A stretch of DNA of 8,270 bases from JAPLGE01 sp964355545 (GTDB lineage Bacteria; Bipolaricaulota; Bipolaricaulia; UBA7950; UBA9294), in contig CAYHEK010000066.1 of the NCBI GenBank assembly GCA_964355545.1, forward strand, positions 1 through 8,270, given 5' to 3'. Positions 1 to 6,508 of the stretch are shown here, piece by piece. The notes under the pieces are model-generated. The model did not search any database. It had not been told where the DNA came from and was given only the letters and a program-made list of their open reading frames with translations. The position numbers were made by a program, and so were the translations under genes. The stretch's first letter is position 1. Every line of letters begins with the position of its first letter.

Positions 1-47
1 CACACCACGGCGTCTTCTACAAGCCGGGGCCGAAGGGCCGGAACACG
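1..47. other. Left-edge segment, no assignable gene
   Basis: No gene can be assigned here. On the plus strand one frame reads through to a TGA at 49-51 that overlaps the -35 box of the next promoter, so the segment could be the last 16 codons of an upstream gene. The peptide is arginine-rich and unrecognised, and the other plus frames stay open past the promoter. The GGCC-rich stretch at about 23-42 could fold weakly. The window is too short to decide between gene end and spacer. Confidence 0.3.
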
Positions 48-76
48 TTGACACAGGGAGGCCTCCGCACTATAGT
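48..76 (+). promoter_or_regulatory. Near-consensus sigma-70 promoter of the glycosidase operon
   Basis: TTGACA at 48-53, a 17-bp spacer, then TATAGT at 71-76; this matches the housekeeping sigma consensus in 11 of 12 positions with ideal spacing. The expected transcription start is about 83, giving a leader of roughly 118 bases before the GTG at 201. The spacer contains the perfect palindrome GGAGGCCTCC (57-66). A promoter this strong normally needs a repressor to keep it off, which fits the operator-like sequence directly downstream. Confidence 0.88.
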
Positions 77-100
77 GGTAACGGTCACGTTAACGATACC
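77..100 (+). promoter_or_regulatory. LacI-family operator region of the glycosidase promoter
   Basis: Two adjacent 12-mers follow the -10 box: GGTAACGGTCAC (77-88) and GTTAACGATACC (89-100). They match the perfect palindrome GTTAACGTTAAC of the lacI promoter at 9 and 10 of 12 positions, and their central CG steps lie 12 bp apart. CGTTAACG (88-95) is itself a perfect palindrome. A central CpG flanked by A/T-rich half-sites is typical of LacI-family operators. The position over the expected transcription start implies repression by blocking polymerase. That the LacI protein of this window is the binder is inference, supported by the same motif at its own promoter. Confidence 0.8.
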
Positions 101-200
101 GGCGCTCAATGCGCACCGATTCCTGGTGAAGGCACGCCGGGATTCGCTAGAGTGGTCGTGAGTCAGGGAACATGGCGTCGCATCCAAGGAGGAGGGAAGC
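101..200 (+). other. 5' leader of the glycosidase operon
   Basis: Untranslated leader between the operator and the GTG start at 201. I see no riboswitch fold I recognise. An ATG at 109 opens only a 6-codon frame without a ribosome binding site, and an ATG at 172 is out of frame with the glycosidase. A short GCGC(tcaat)GCGC inverted repeat lies near 102-114. Confidence 0.4.
186..193 (+). promoter_or_regulatory. Ribosome binding site deciding the GTG start at 201
   Basis: AAGGAGGA ends 7 bases before GTG 201. It is a near-perfect Shine-Dalgarno sequence and favours this GTG over any other start, since the encoded N-terminus runs directly into the conserved glycosidase domain. Confidence 0.85.
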
Positions 201-2327
201 GTGGCAAAGACTGTCCGTGTACCACCGGATGCTCCCGTGAGACTCGAGAATCGTCGGCTCTTGGTGGGCGGGAAGCCCATCGCTCTCTACAGCGGTGCCG
301 TTCACTACTGGAGACTCGATCGCCCCAAGTGGGCGGATATCCTGGACAAGGTAGTCGGGATGGGGTTCAACGCCATCAGCACGTACATCCCGTGGGAAGT
401 CCACGAGCTTGCGCGTGGGGAGTTCGACTTTGGCCGGGTGAACTCAAATAACGACATCGACGCGTTCCTTTCACTCTGTGAGAGGAAAGGCCTGAACCTG
501 ATCGTCCGACCGGGGCCACAGATCAACTCGGAGTTGACGTGGTTCGGGTATCCGCGCCGCATCCTGGAGGACCCCGAGATGCAAGCGCGCAGCGGGCAGG
601 GATCGAAAGCCGTCTTGACCCAGGTTCCCCGACCCATCCCCGCGCTCAGCTACACCTCGGAGAAGTTCTTCGCAGAGACGGCACTCTGGTACGACGCGAT
701 CTGCCCCATCCTGGCGAAGCACGTGGCGCCAAAAGGGAATCTTGTTGCCGTCCAGGTGGACAACGAGATGGCGTTCTTCTTTCACATCAACCCGTATGCG
801 TGCGATTACAGTCCTTCGTCCATTGCCGCCTATCGTGCGTTTCTCGAGCAAAAGTACAGGACGATCAAAGCGTTGAATGACGCGTACCGAACGCGCTTTG
901 CCTCGTTCATCGAGGTCGAACCTCCGCACCGATTCGCCGCGAGGAAGCGCGAAGACATCCCCTGCTATGTCGATTGGATCGAGTACCGAGAACACTACCT
1001 TGTTGAGTCCCTGACTCGGCTCGCGGCGATGCTGCGCGATCGGGGAGTCGTCGGAGTCCCCCTCTTCCACAACTATCCCCATCCGCTCGGTCCGGGGGGG
1101 GCAGCGAGTGGGATCACGACGCCGTTCAACTTGGCTGGGCTCGAGGAACGGCTTGATTTCGTGGGGTTCGATATCTACTCGCGGAAGGAGCTCTACGACC
1201 ACGTGAAGACGGTGGTCTCCTATGTGGTCGGCACGAGCCGTTTTCCGTACATCCCCGAATTCATCGCCGGCGTGTGGCCCTGGTACCTGCGTCCGGGAGG
1301 GAGAGAGGACGAGGAGTTCGTCACCAAGGCGGCGATCATGCACGGGATCAAGGGTTTCAGCCGCTACATGATCGTCGACCGGAACCGCTGGCTTGCGTCA
1401 CCGGTGACACAGAGCGGAGCCATTCGCCGTGATCGCTACGACATGTTCCGGCGCGCGAACGAAGTCCTCCTTGAGAACCGCTTCATCGATCTCGATCGTC
1501 AAGCCGACGTCCTTCTCCTGGCGAATCGAGAGTACGATCGGCTGGAAGCCGCGTCTGTCCTAGTTTCCTTTCCCGGAGACTTCCTCGAGCCGATCCTTGG
1601 CTTCTCGGAGTATCCGAACTTCATGACGACCTCGGAGGAACCGTTCGGCTTCAAACGGCCCATTCAACAGGCGAAGTCCGCGTGGTTTTCGGACATGTAT
1701 CGCGCGCTGACATCCACAGGCTATTGCTTCCTCTTGGGGGATACCTCACACAGGCTGGAGGAGCTCGCGCGCTACAAGGTGGTCCTCGCGAGCTCGTATG
1801 AATACATGGACTCTTCTACTCAAGCGAAGTTGCTTGACGTGGCGAGAGCTGGCACGCATGTGGTCCTGGGACCGGAGATTCCAACGCTCGACAGCCTCAT
1901 GCGCGAGGACCGGGCGCTCGAGGCGGCCCTCGCCGCTTGTGCCCCCTCTCCGGTAGAGGCTCTAGGCCAGGTGGTGGGGCGCACCTACCCGATTGGCGAG
2001 GGCAAGATCACCCATCTTGCCGAGACTGCCGGCGCGGACCTCGCCTCACTCCTCGTGCAGATTCTGAAGGAGGACGCCCCTCTCCGGGTCACGAAGAACC
2101 TAAGTGAGGTGGACGTCGCGATTCACCGGGGAGCAGACGCGGACAAGGCCGTCGTCTTCGTCGCCAACCCGACCAGCGAGGCACTCGACGTCGCGCTTGG
2201 GTTCGACCGCCGCCTCGTCACAGCCCGCGAGCTGTGGGAGGGACGCGATGCGAAGGTCAAGGACGGTCAATTGAGAGAGGCGTTCCCGCCGTACACGATC
2301 CGAATCTACGGATGCACGTTTGAGTGA
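201..2327 (+). CDS. Cytoplasmic GH35/GH42-type glycosidase (beta-galactosidase superfamily)
   Basis: A 708-aa retaining glycoside hydrolase of the GanA/COG1874 group, probably acting on a terminal beta-galactoside or related glycoside in the cytoplasm. The N-terminal half is a GH35-type TIM barrel. It has SGAVHYWR (31-38), the TYIPWEVHE strand (61-69) and RPGPQINSE (103-111), equivalent to the RPGPYICAE motif of true GH35. VQVDNE places the likely acid/base at Glu189, and PYIPEFIAG places the likely nucleophile at Glu353. Residues about 430-565 look like the flavodoxin-like trimerisation domain usual in GH42, followed by a small C-terminal beta domain (about 625-708). There is no signal peptide or membrane segment. 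It is first in its operon, under a strong promoter with a LacI-type operator. The catalytic motifs diverge from classical GH35 beta-galactosidases (DNE for ENE, QINSE for YICAE), so the substrate is uncertain. An 8-G run lies at 1094-1101. Confidence 0.85.
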   Translation: MAKTVRVPPDAPVRLENRRLLVGGKPIALYSGAVHYWRLDRPKWADILDKVVGMGFNAISTYIPWEVHELARGEFDFGRVNSNNDIDAFLSLCERKGLNLIVRPGPQINSELTWFGYPRRILEDPEMQARSGQGSKAVLTQVPRPIPALSYTSEKFFAETALWYDAICPILAKHVAPKGNLVAVQVDNEMAFFFHINPYACDYSPSSIAAYRAFLEQKYRTIKALNDAYRTRFASFIEVEPPHRFAARKREDIPCYVDWIEYREHYLVESLTRLAAMLRDRGVVGVPLFHNYPHPLGPGGAASGITTPFNLAGLEERLDFVGFDIYSRKELYDHVKTVVSYVVGTSRFPYIPEFIAGVWPWYLRPGGREDEEFVTKAAIMHGIKGFSRYMIVDRNRWLASPVTQSGAIRRDRYDMFRRANEVLLENRFIDLDRQADVLLLANREYDRLEAASVLVSFPGDFLEPILGFSEYPNFMTTSEEPFGFKRPIQQAKSAWFSDMYRALTSTGYCFLLGDTSHRLEELARYKVVLASSYEYMDSSTQAKLLDVARAGTHVVLGPEIPTLDSLMREDRALEAALAACAPSPVEALGQVVGRTYPIGEGKITHLAETAGADLASLLVQILKEDAPLRVTKNLSEVDVAIHRGADADKAVVFVANPTSEALDVALGFDRRLVTARELWEGRDAKVKDGQLREAFPPYTIRIYGCTFE

Positions 2328-2332
2328 GGAGG
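2326..2332 (+). promoter_or_regulatory. Ribosome binding site of the 272-aa gene
   Basis: GAGGAGG overlaps the TGA stop of the glycosidase (2325-2327) and lies 4 bases before ATG 2337. The arrangement suggests translational coupling of the two genes. GGAGGTAC just before ATG is also found in front of the binding-protein gene on the other strand. Confidence 0.75.
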
Positions 2333-2336
2333 TACG

Positions 2337-3155
2337 ATGCTGCACGAGAACCCGCTCATGGTAGACATCGACGTGGATCACTGGCGGAACCTCCAGGAGC
2401 TCTTCCTGGAGTCGAGCAAGGAGAAGCGGCGGATTGTCCTCATCCACGAGGATGGAACGCTTTTGAAGTTCGTCCACTCGGGCCGCGAGCCGATCGTTCG
2501 CTCGATCGCGCGAGTTGAGAACCCAGAGCGCGACGCGGAGAAGGTCTACCGGGACAACAAGGACAAGGCAGACTTCGTCCTCATCCTGGAGCGTCGGGTC
2601 GTCGAGCGGTACGTCGCTGAGGTTCAAGATTCCTGGTCGGCCGACGAGGATCTGGACGTGTACGTCCGCCGAATGTACATGAAGCTCGGGGACTACCCTC
2701 AGGGGATCGTGACGTATCCTGGCTCTCCGCAAGAGAACTTGGGTTTGCAGTGGAGGATCGGTGTGACCTATGAGGAGTTCCGCGGCGTGCTAGCGCTCCT
2801 CGTCAAGCCAGAGACAACCGCGGTCCTCGCCCTGTTTGACCGCGGGAGCCTTTGGGCTTCCCTCGTCCTTGGGTTCAACGCCAAGATGCAGATCGACCTC
2901 ATCACGACAGCCCCTGAAGCCGAAGCCCACTCTCTACTTTCGTCTGACAGAGAAAAAGCAGCGGCCTTGATCTTGCAGGCGGTGGAATCGAAGTACCCTC
3001 GCAGCTCTCTTGGGCTGTTCGCCGAGCTTCGGCCTTTCAGGACCTGGCTGCACGGGGAGGACAAGCTCGAGAAGCTCTCGACGCTTGTCGAGAAGGGAGA
3101 CTTCCTCTTCAGGCCCGTTCCAAAGCAGTTCGAAGCTTTGATCCAGGTCCGTTGA
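2337..3155 (+). CDS. Uncharacterised 272-aa cytoplasmic protein coupled to the glycosidase
   Basis: I do not recognise this family. The protein has 272 residues, is rich in charged residues and has no signal peptide, membrane helix or cysteine, so it is probably soluble and cytoplasmic. Alternating hydrophobic strands and charged helices suggest an alpha/beta fold: strands near RRIVLIHEDG (31-40), ADFVLILE (78-85), GIVTYPG (123-129) and TTAVLALFD (160-168), with helices between. Residues 134-160 (NLGLQWRIGVTYEEFRG followed by VLALLVKPET) form the most motif-like stretch. The ATG at 2337 has a strong binding site; ATG 2358 is an alternative with a poorer one. The gene begins 9 bases after the glycosidase stop, so the two are surely co-transcribed and probably share a pathway. 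It could be a sugar-processing enzyme, a glycosidase partner or a sensor; the sequence alone does not say. Coding is supported by tight packing and the start signal. Confidence 0.75.
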   Translation: MLHENPLMVDIDVDHWRNLQELFLESSKEKRRIVLIHEDGTLLKFVHSGREPIVRSIARVENPERDAEKVYRDNKDKADFVLILERRVVERYVAEVQDSWSADEDLDVYVRRMYMKLGDYPQGIVTYPGSPQENLGLQWRIGVTYEEFRGVLALLVKPETTAVLALFDRGSLWASLVLGFNAKMQIDLITTAPEAEAHSLLSSDREKAAALILQAVESKYPRSSLGLFAELRPFRTWLHGEDKLEKLSTLVEKGDFLFRPVPKQFEALIQVR

Positions 3156-3164
3156 CGTCGGCGA

Positions 3165-3187
3165 CCCCCCCGTAGCTACGGGGTGCC
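3165..3187. terminator. Possible terminator hairpin between convergent operons
   Basis: The perfect palindrome CCCCGTAGCTACGGGG lies at 3168-3183 in the 20-bp gap between the two converging genes and includes the permease stop codon (3176-3178). It can fold as a 6-bp stem with an AGCU loop on either strand. On the plus strand it is followed by a weak T-rich stretch (TGCCTTTCGTT); on the minus strand there is no T run. It is best placed to end the plus-strand operon, but the poor T tract leaves this uncertain. Confidence 0.45.
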
Positions 3188-4174
3188 TTTCGTTCGCCTC
3201 GCTACGGCCTGGGCGAGCAGCCGTCGGATGAGATCCCGCCCGCCCTGTGTGGAAAGAGATCCGATCAGAATGATCGCCATGAAGATGTTCTGGTAGGCTG
3301 GTTCGAGCCCCAGTAGATTCGCTCCGTTTGTGATGATGGTCAGCACCAGGCAACCTAGCGTGGTGCGGACCACGGATCCTCTCCCGCCCGTCAGCAGCGC
3401 GCCTCCGAGAATGGGCGCAGCAATGGCGGGCATGAGGTACGCATCCCCGATCAACGGTCGCGCGGAGAGGGATCGGCTGGCCGTGATGAACCCGGCGATC
3501 CCGGCGAGGAAACTGCTGGCAACGAAGAGCGTGTACCGAACGCGCTTGGTGGAGATACCCATCAGTAGAGCGGCGCGGTTGTTCCCGCCCGTCGCGTAGA
3601 CCCATCGCCCAAAGCGCGTGTACCGCAGGACGATCCCCGTGACGAGGATCAGTCCAACCATCCAGAACACCGCCGTCGGCACTTGCCAGAAGAACCGGCC
3701 GTAGAAGATCTCAGGGAAGAGGTCGTTGGAGAGGAGGACGGACCGATAGTTGCTCAGCAGCAACACGAGGCCGTTCACACCGGCCATACTAGCGAGGGTC
3801 ACAAGGAACGAGGGGATTCCCATGTTCACGACAAAGAATCCGTTGACCAGCCCGACCGCTACCGCCGCCGCAAGCCCGCTCAGAATCAGAAGGAAGGTGT
3901 TCGTGTTCCCTGAGCTTACAAGGGCAGCGACGATGGCAGAGAGCCCGAGGACCGCCGCGAAGGAGATGTCGATCTCACCAGCGACAAGCAGCGAATGCAC
4001 CCCCAGGGAAAGGATGGTCAGGATGCTCATCGTCTCGAGGATCACGCGGAGATTCGTTAGGGTCAGAAAGTGGCGGCTCAACAAGGAAAACGCAACGCCC
4101 AGGCCGATGATCGCAACAATGAGGACTACGCTATTGATATGCAGAACTGCCCGTTTTACCTCGCGCCAACCCAC
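3176..4174 (-). CDS. RbsC-type sugar ABC transporter permease
   Basis: A 332-aa inner-membrane permease of the CUT2 (ribose/xylose/fructose) branch of ABC importers, BPD_transp_2 family. About eight to ten hydrophobic segments are visible, the first at residues 14-32. Family landmarks appear in the usual order: GEIDIS (66-71), NGFFVVNMGIPSFLVTLA (111-128), the cytoplasmic YATGGNNRAALLMGI (193-207), which is the region contacting the ATPase, and LGGALLTGGRGSVV (256-269). The length is typical of RbsC. The start is GTG 4174, preceded by AAGGGGAG. It lies 15 bases after the ATPase stop and is the last gene of the operon. It presumably works as a dimer with the ATPase just upstream, fed by the binding protein. 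The transported sugar cannot be read from the sequence. Confidence 0.93.
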   Translation of the reverse strand: MGWREVKRAVLHINSVVLIVAIIGLGVAFSLLSRHFLTLTNLRVILETMSILTILSLGVHSLLVAGEIDISFAAVLGLSAIVAALVSSGNTNTFLLILSGLAAAVAVGLVNGFFVVNMGIPSFLVTLASMAGVNGLVLLLSNYRSVLLSNDLFPEIFYGRFFWQVPTAVFWMVGLILVTGIVLRYTRFGRWVYATGGNNRAALLMGISTKRVRYTLFVASSFLAGIAGFITASRSLSARPLIGDAYLMPAIAAPILGGALLTGGRGSVVRTTLGCLVLTIITNGANLLGLEPAYQNIFMAIILIGSLSTQGGRDLIRRLLAQAVARRTKGTP

Positions 4175-4189
4175 GATCTCTCCCCTTCC

Positions 4190-4984
4190 TTACATGTGTG
4201 TGAATAGGTAATGTAGCATCTCCGCCTTCGAGAGCGGCGTCTCGCGCGTTTCGAGCTCACCGGAGACCTTGCCCTGCTTCAGGACGATCAGCCGGTCGCA
4301 GATCTCCACCGCTCCCTCGAAGTCATGCGTGACGAGGATCATCGGGCACGTCGCGCGGGCTTCCACCAAGAGCTGCCCGAGACGTTGCTTCGCCTTCTCG
4401 GACAGGGCGGTTAGAGGCTCATCCAGGAGCAAGAGCTTCGGGTTGAAGTACAGCGCGCGCATGACCGCGACCGCTTGCCTCTGCCCGCCCGAGAAGTTGC
4501 CGATCTCCTCGCGCACATCCAGGTCGAACCCCATTCTCTCTAGGTACGCCTCGCTCTCCTTGCGCATCATGGGAGAGTTGACGAATCGAAGCGCCCCGCC
4601 GATTCCGGGACGGATGAGCTCCTGGCCGAGGAAGAAGTTCTCCTGAACGCTCAGCTGCTCGACGATCGCCGTCTCCTGATACACGCACTGAATTCCCTTC
4701 CGAATTGCATCGCGGGGGCTGCGGAACCTCTGTTTCCTGCCATCGACGTAGATCGTCCCACTCGTGGGAGCAAGCGCGCCGCGGACGATCTTCACCAGGG
4801 TGGACTTGCCGGCCCCGTTATCCCCGACCAATCCGAGGATCTCACCGCGACGGAGTTCGAAGCTCACGTCGTCGAGCGCGCGGATTCGCGAGAAGTCCTT
4901 CGTGATGTTCCGGCACTCGAGCACGACGGCGTTCTCCCGAACGTCGGGCGATGTAACGCCACTCCTAGAGTCAACGCCCTGCAT
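4190..4984 (-). CDS. Single-domain sugar ABC transporter ATPase (FrcA/RbsA-like)
   Basis: A 264-aa cytoplasmic ATPase that powers the adjacent permease. Visible motifs: Walker A GDNGAGKST (54-62), Q-loop VYQE (101-104), signature FSGGQRQ (164-170), Walker B LLLLDEP (184-190) and the H-loop in VTHDFEGA (218-225). CUT2 importers usually carry a roughly 500-aa ATPase with two fused domains (RbsA, XylG, AraG). This one has a single domain, as in the FrcA type, and must act as a homodimer. I chose ATG 4984 because GGAAGGGA lies just upstream; the longer GTG start at 5017 has no comparable site and would add an unconserved, arginine-rich tail. It follows a 237-base gap with a strong hairpin after the binding-protein gene, so its expression may be lower than that of the binding protein. 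Confidence 0.92.
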   Translation of the reverse strand: MQGVDSRSGVTSPDVRENAVVLECRNITKDFSRIRALDDVSFELRRGEILGLVGDNGAGKSTLVKIVRGALAPTSGTIYVDGRKQRFRSPRDAIRKGIQCVYQETAIVEQLSVQENFFLGQELIRPGIGGALRFVNSPMMRKESEAYLERMGFDLDVREEIGNFSGGQRQAVAVMRALYFNPKLLLLDEPLTALSEKAKQRLGQLLVEARATCPMILVTHDFEGAVEICDRLIVLKQGKVSGELETRETPLSKAEMLHYLFTHM

Positions 4985-5221
4985 GTCCCATCCCTTCCGA
5001 CTGCCTCCCCGGCGCACAGTTCATCTATCCCTGACTGCGTTCAAGACGAGCAATTCTGCGCCAACACGTCGAGCCGGGTCAACTCGTCTCTCCATGGCAG
5101 GGATCGTGGGGACGCAGTAGGACACACAGGGGATGGACGGGGCCCTGTGGGGCTCCCGTCCATCCCTCACCTTCCCGCGCGATGCGCCTCAGGCATCACG
5201 CTCCGCAAGCCTCTTGTTCAC
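4985..5221 (-). other. Intercistronic spacer between binding protein and ATPase
   Basis: A 237-base spacer inside the transporter operon, unusually long for co-transcribed transporter genes. It holds the hairpin at 5130-5166 and the ATPase ribosome binding site at 4991-4998. I found no convincing second promoter and no plausible small gene. Confidence 0.55.
5130..5166 (-). promoter_or_regulatory. Strong intercistronic hairpin after the binding-protein gene
   Basis: A perfect 12-bp inverted repeat (GGGATGGACGGG at 5130-5141, CCCGTCCATCCC at 5155-5166) extends inward by GCCC/GGGC (5142-5145 and 5150-5153). This gives 16 base pairs around a four-base loop with one bulged base. It lies 56 bases past the binding-protein stop. 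There is no T run after it on the minus strand, so it is more likely a 3' mRNA stabiliser or partial attenuator than a full terminator. Such structures are known to keep binding-protein mRNA more abundant than that of the membrane components, as in the maltose operon. Confidence 0.75.
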
Positions 5222-6382
5222 TCAGTCCTCAAGGAGCAGGAGGACGTCCTTCGGCAACACGCCCATCGCCGCCATGGTCGCCTTGTAGAACCCGTCCATG
5301 AGGTTTGCTCGGACGATGGGGTAGACGCGGCTGACGGCGTAGGCATTCAGCAGCTTCGTTCCCAGTAGGAACTTGAGCGCCGCGTTGACGCTGTTCTTCC
5401 CCATCTCGATGCAGTCGGCTGCGCCGCAGCCAATGATCGGGTAGTTCTTGTCAGCGATGAAGCGCGCGCCAGCGATCCCGCCGAGATCCGGGGCGGCCGC
5501 GACCACCTCGCCGACGAGGCCCAGAGCGCGGATCGCCTCAGCGGCACCGGTGCACGGCCCGCTCATCCACGTGGCCCAGATCGCGTCGATCTCGGGATGT
5601 GACTGAAGCATGCCGACCGCGATGTCGTAGCCTTGTGCCGGGTCCGTGAATCCCTCTTTCGCCACGACCTTGATGTTGGGGTACTTGGCGAAGGTATCTT
5701 CGGCCCCCTTGAGGCGCATGACGTTCGTCCACTGCTCGAGCGCGAAGTAGATCAGGCCAACCTCTCCCTTGTAGTTCATCGCATAGGCGAGGATCTCCGC
5801 CGCCGCAGCGCCCTGGCCGTACCCGTCGGCATCGATCAACCCAATGTAGTTGGGCGTGCCGTAGAGGCCGCGCGGAGTCGTCCAGTTGTGAAGCTGCGGG
5901 ACGCCCGCCTTGGCCAGCGCGGTGAACACCGGGCCGGTCGTCACACCCTCGTATGCCTCAGCAACGATGAAACTGACGTCCTTTGCTCGGGCAGCCAAGC
6001 CGTTGATCTGGTCGATCTGCTCTGAGATCGAGCCAGCACCCATGAACGGCATCGGCGACTTCCCCACCTCAGCGAGAACGGCGTCCATCCCGACCTTGTT
6101 CAGGATCTCCGTCTCGTCGAGCGTCGCGCCCATGAAGAAGTACTCGCCCAACTTCATGTTGCGGATCGTGTTCTTCTCTGCTGCCGACAACTTGAGATCA
6201 GCGGCTGCCAGGATCTTCTCGCCGTTGGGCCCGGCTGGAGTCCATGGAGTCGCCAGCCGCTCCTCGAGATCGAGGATCCAAGAAAGCGGGATCTCCCTGA
6301 ACTTTCCTTGTGCGAATCCCGCTGTAGCGATGATGCCCAACGCCAGGATGCTCAGAAGAGCTACGGTGAATACCCTACGCAT
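5222..6382 (-). CDS. Periplasmic sugar-binding protein, RbsB-like (Peripla_BP_4 family)
   Basis: A 386-aa solute-binding protein that captures the substrate outside the membrane and delivers it to the permease. Residues 1-24 are a Sec signal peptide (MRR, hydrophobic core, cleavage expected after GFA-24); there is no lipobox cysteine, so it should be soluble in the periplasm. After a 50-residue extension, the type I periplasmic-binding fold starts at about 77: KLGEYFFMGATLDE, then EIDAIWATWMSG (264-275) and the second-domain strands around VVAAAPD (293-299). Aromatic residues such as Trp167, Trp218, Trp269 and Trp272 are candidates for stacking against a sugar. Cys277, Cys319 and Cys324 may form a disulphide. 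The start ATG 6382 follows AAGGGAGGT closely. The gene sits between lacI and the ATPase. Ligand unknown; ribose-, xylose- or fructose-type sugars or a small glycoside are possible. Confidence 0.92.
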   Translation of the reverse strand: MRRVFTVALLSILALGIIATAGFAQGKFREIPLSWILDLEERLATPWTPAGPNGEKILAAADLKLSAAEKNTIRNMKLGEYFFMGATLDETEILNKVGMDAVLAEVGKSPMPFMGAGSISEQIDQINGLAARAKDVSFIVAEAYEGVTTGPVFTALAKAGVPQLHNWTTPRGLYGTPNYIGLIDADGYGQGAAAAEILAYAMNYKGEVGLIYFALEQWTNVMRLKGAEDTFAKYPNIKVVAKEGFTDPAQGYDIAVGMLQSHPEIDAIWATWMSGPCTGAAEAIRALGLVGEVVAAAPDLGGIAGARFIADKNYPIIGCGAADCIEMGKNSVNAALKFLLGTKLLNAYAVSRVYPIVRANLMDGFYKATMAAMGVLPKDVLLLLED

Positions 6383-6508
6383 GGTACCTCCCTTAGAAAG
6401 CTTATTGTCTTCTCCGCCCTATACGCTCCGAACATCACCCCCACACCTCTGACCACCCGCGAAGACCCAGTGGAGATACGGCGGACCTCTTTTCCCCGAT
6501 GACGGCGA
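6383..6508 (-). other. Spacer between lacI and the binding-protein gene
   Basis: This 126-base spacer holds the binding-protein ribosome binding site (AAGGGAGGT, 6386-6394). On the minus strand TATAGG (6418-6423) could be a -10 box, but no convincing -35 lies 16-18 bases upstream, and no GTTAAC-type operator is present. The simplest reading is that the transporter genes are transcribed from the lacI promoter. Confidence 0.5.

Noticed and set aside
109..129. Six-codon leader frame (MRTDSW) in the glycosidase 5' leader
   Set aside because: No ribosome binding site, no run of regulatory codons and no attenuator-like hairpin after it.
471..1343. Long minus-strand open frame (290 codons) opposite the glycosidase
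   Set aside because: It lies fully antisense to a gene with clear catalytic motifs; its composition (Arg, His, Asp rich) is that of a shadow of high-GC coding DNA.
2100..2732. Minus-strand open frame of 210 codons across the glycosidase/272-aa junction
   Set aside because: Antisense to two well-supported genes, no ribosome binding site, low-complexity charged translation.
2934..3605. Minus-strand open frame of 223 codons across the convergent gap
   Set aside because: Overlaps the permease gene in another frame and is rich in Arg and His; the permease motifs make the other frame the real one.
4985..5017. Longer ATPase start at GTG 5017
   Set aside because: No ribosome binding site precedes it, and ATG 4984 has GGAAGGGA at good distance; the extra residues are not expected in the family.
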